From NCBI GenBank assembly GCA_949743895.1, contig CATJUX010000104.1, positions 1 to 5,044 of the forward strand: a DNA stretch of 5,044 nucleotides, in the 5' to 3' direction. The notes under the pieces were generated by a model, which saw only the letters and a list, made by a program, of their open reading frames with translations, was not told the origin of the DNA and made no database searches. The position numbers and the translations under genes are program-made. Source of the DNA: JANFXS01 sp022791155 (GTDB lineage: Bacteria > Bacillota > Clostridia > Lachnospirales > Anaerotignaceae). Positions 4,233 through 5,044 of the stretch are shown here, in pieces (positions within the stretch are counted from its first letter, which is position 1; every line of letters starts with the position of its first letter).

Positions 4233-5044
4233 TTATAAACATGCATTTTCACTTTTATGTTTTTTATTCATAACAACAAAGTTAACAAAAGAAACACTGC
4301 ATATAATTATATACCCTATTATGCTATACACATCTGGAATCTGATAGAATAAAATGAATCCCCAAAAAGCCGAAAATATAACCTGTGTATAGTCATAAAG
4401 TGATATTTCGCTTGCCGCCGCATTAGAATATGCTGCTGTTACAGCAAATTGTGCTGCCGCTGCCGAAAGCCCTGCCAATATGAGATATATAACCTGAATG
4501 ACAGACATTGTATGATAATCCAATATAAGAAATGGAAGTGCCATCATGCATGAAAACCCTGAAAAGAAAAAAACTATAAAAGCTCCCTTCTCTCCTTTTT
4601 TGCTCAAAAGCCTCACAAATGTATATGCCAAGCCTGCCATCACTCCCCCAACAAGCCCAACAAATGAGGGAAAAGCTGCATAAAAACCTCCCATTCCAGG
4701 CTTGATTATAAAAAGGCTTCCCACAAAAGCCACAACAATGCAAACAGCCTGATATATGGAAACTTTTTCCTTCAATATAAAATATGAGGCAGCAACAGCA
4801 AAAAATGGCGAAAGCTTGTTCAGCATAGTTGCGTCAGAAAGAAGAAGATGATCAACAGCAAAATAATTGCAGAATATGCCAATTGTTCCAAAAAGTGAAC
4901 GAAAAATGAAATATGGCAAATTTTCTTTCTTAAAATCAAATTTTCCTTCCGTCTTTAAAAGCAAAAAAAATGCAGCAAAAAAAGCTATGAAATTGCGGAA
5001 AAAAGCTTTCTGCATTGCCGGAAGTTCTCCTGAAAGACGAACAA
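4233..5044 (-). CDS. EamA/DMT-family transporter, 5' end outside the window
   Basis: This is an inner-membrane drug/metabolite transporter superfamily protein. About 270 residues are visible; the family usually has 280-300 residues and 10 transmembrane helices in two EamA repeats. An internal Met lies at 5015, but the frame stays open upstream to the edge (VRLSGELPA before it). This matches the loop after helix 1 in EamA proteins, so the true start lies beyond 5044. Counting from that Met, FFRN (5-8) opens helix 2. SDATMLNKLSPFFAVAASYF then LKEKVS (60-86) is the conserved end of the first repeat. The second repeat runs from about 118 to 248 and includes a similar region, YDYTQVIFSAFWGFILF (207-223). 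The tail is short and charged (MNKKHKSENACL), on the cytoplasmic side. EamA proteins export or import small metabolites such as amino acids or nucleosides; the substrate cannot be told. No clear terminator follows the stop. Confidence 0.88.
   Translation of the reverse strand, partial: VRLSGELPAMQKAFFRNFIAFFAAFFLLLKTEGKFDFKKENLPYFIFRSLFGTIGIFCNYFAVDHLLLSDATMLNKLSPFFAVAASYFILKEKVSIYQAVCIVVAFVGSLFIIKPGMGGFYAAFPSFVGLVGGVMAGLAYTFVRLLSKKGEKGAFIVFFFSGFSCMMALPFLILDYHTMSVIQVIYLILAGLSAAAAQFAVTAAYSNAAASEISLYDYTQVIFSAFWGFILFYQIPDVYSIIGYIIICSVSFVNFVVMNKKHKSENACL

Noticed and set aside
4423..4743. 106-codon minus-strand ORF overlapping the transporter gene in another frame
   Set aside because: It is a shadow frame of the EamA/DMT gene, rich in Cys, Gly and Ser with no family features.

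Overview
The window looks like AT-rich chromosomal DNA from a motile, low-G+C bacterium. The best guess is Bacillota, class Clostridia, possibly Lachnospiraceae-like. The reasons are a lipid-anchored sugar-type binding protein whose C-terminal wording resembles that group, a chemoreceptor of a clostridial type, purine-rich Shine-Dalgarno sites and sigma-A-like promoters. This assignment is inference from sequence style; no marker gene is present.

Layout on the left (1-3167, + strand): an AT-rich upstream region ends in a strong promoter (185-213). Next comes an 80-nt leader holding an 8-bp hairpin whose loop is complementary to the Shine-Dalgarno sequence. An extracellular solute-binding lipoprotein gene (300-1535) follows, then, 45 bp later, a methyl-accepting chemotaxis protein gene (1581-3167). 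No ABC permease or ATPase gene lies with them. The simplest reading is a chemosensory pair: the anchored binding protein captures a ligand, probably a sugar, on the outer face of the membrane and presents it to the receptor, which signals to CheA/CheW. Transport components, if any, lie elsewhere.

Middle (3168-3880): a 713-bp stretch with no securely supported gene. It holds a 47-codon minus-strand ORF with a ribosome binding site, several weaker short ORFs on both strands, and a good + strand promoter (3529-3557) that faces no recognisable gene.

Right (3822-5044, - strand): a tRNA-Arg(CCU) gene (3881-3954) with its own intrinsic terminator (3822-3876) and a good promoter about 200 bp upstream (4157-4185). 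After it lies the 3' portion of a 10-TM EamA/DMT-family transporter gene (4233 to the window edge), whose start is outside the window.

No CRISPR array, insertion sequence, prophage or defence system is visible. The most unusual signals are the leader hairpin with an anti-Shine-Dalgarno loop, the permease-free binding protein-chemoreceptor pair, and the orphan promoter and small ORFs in the 0.7-kb gap.
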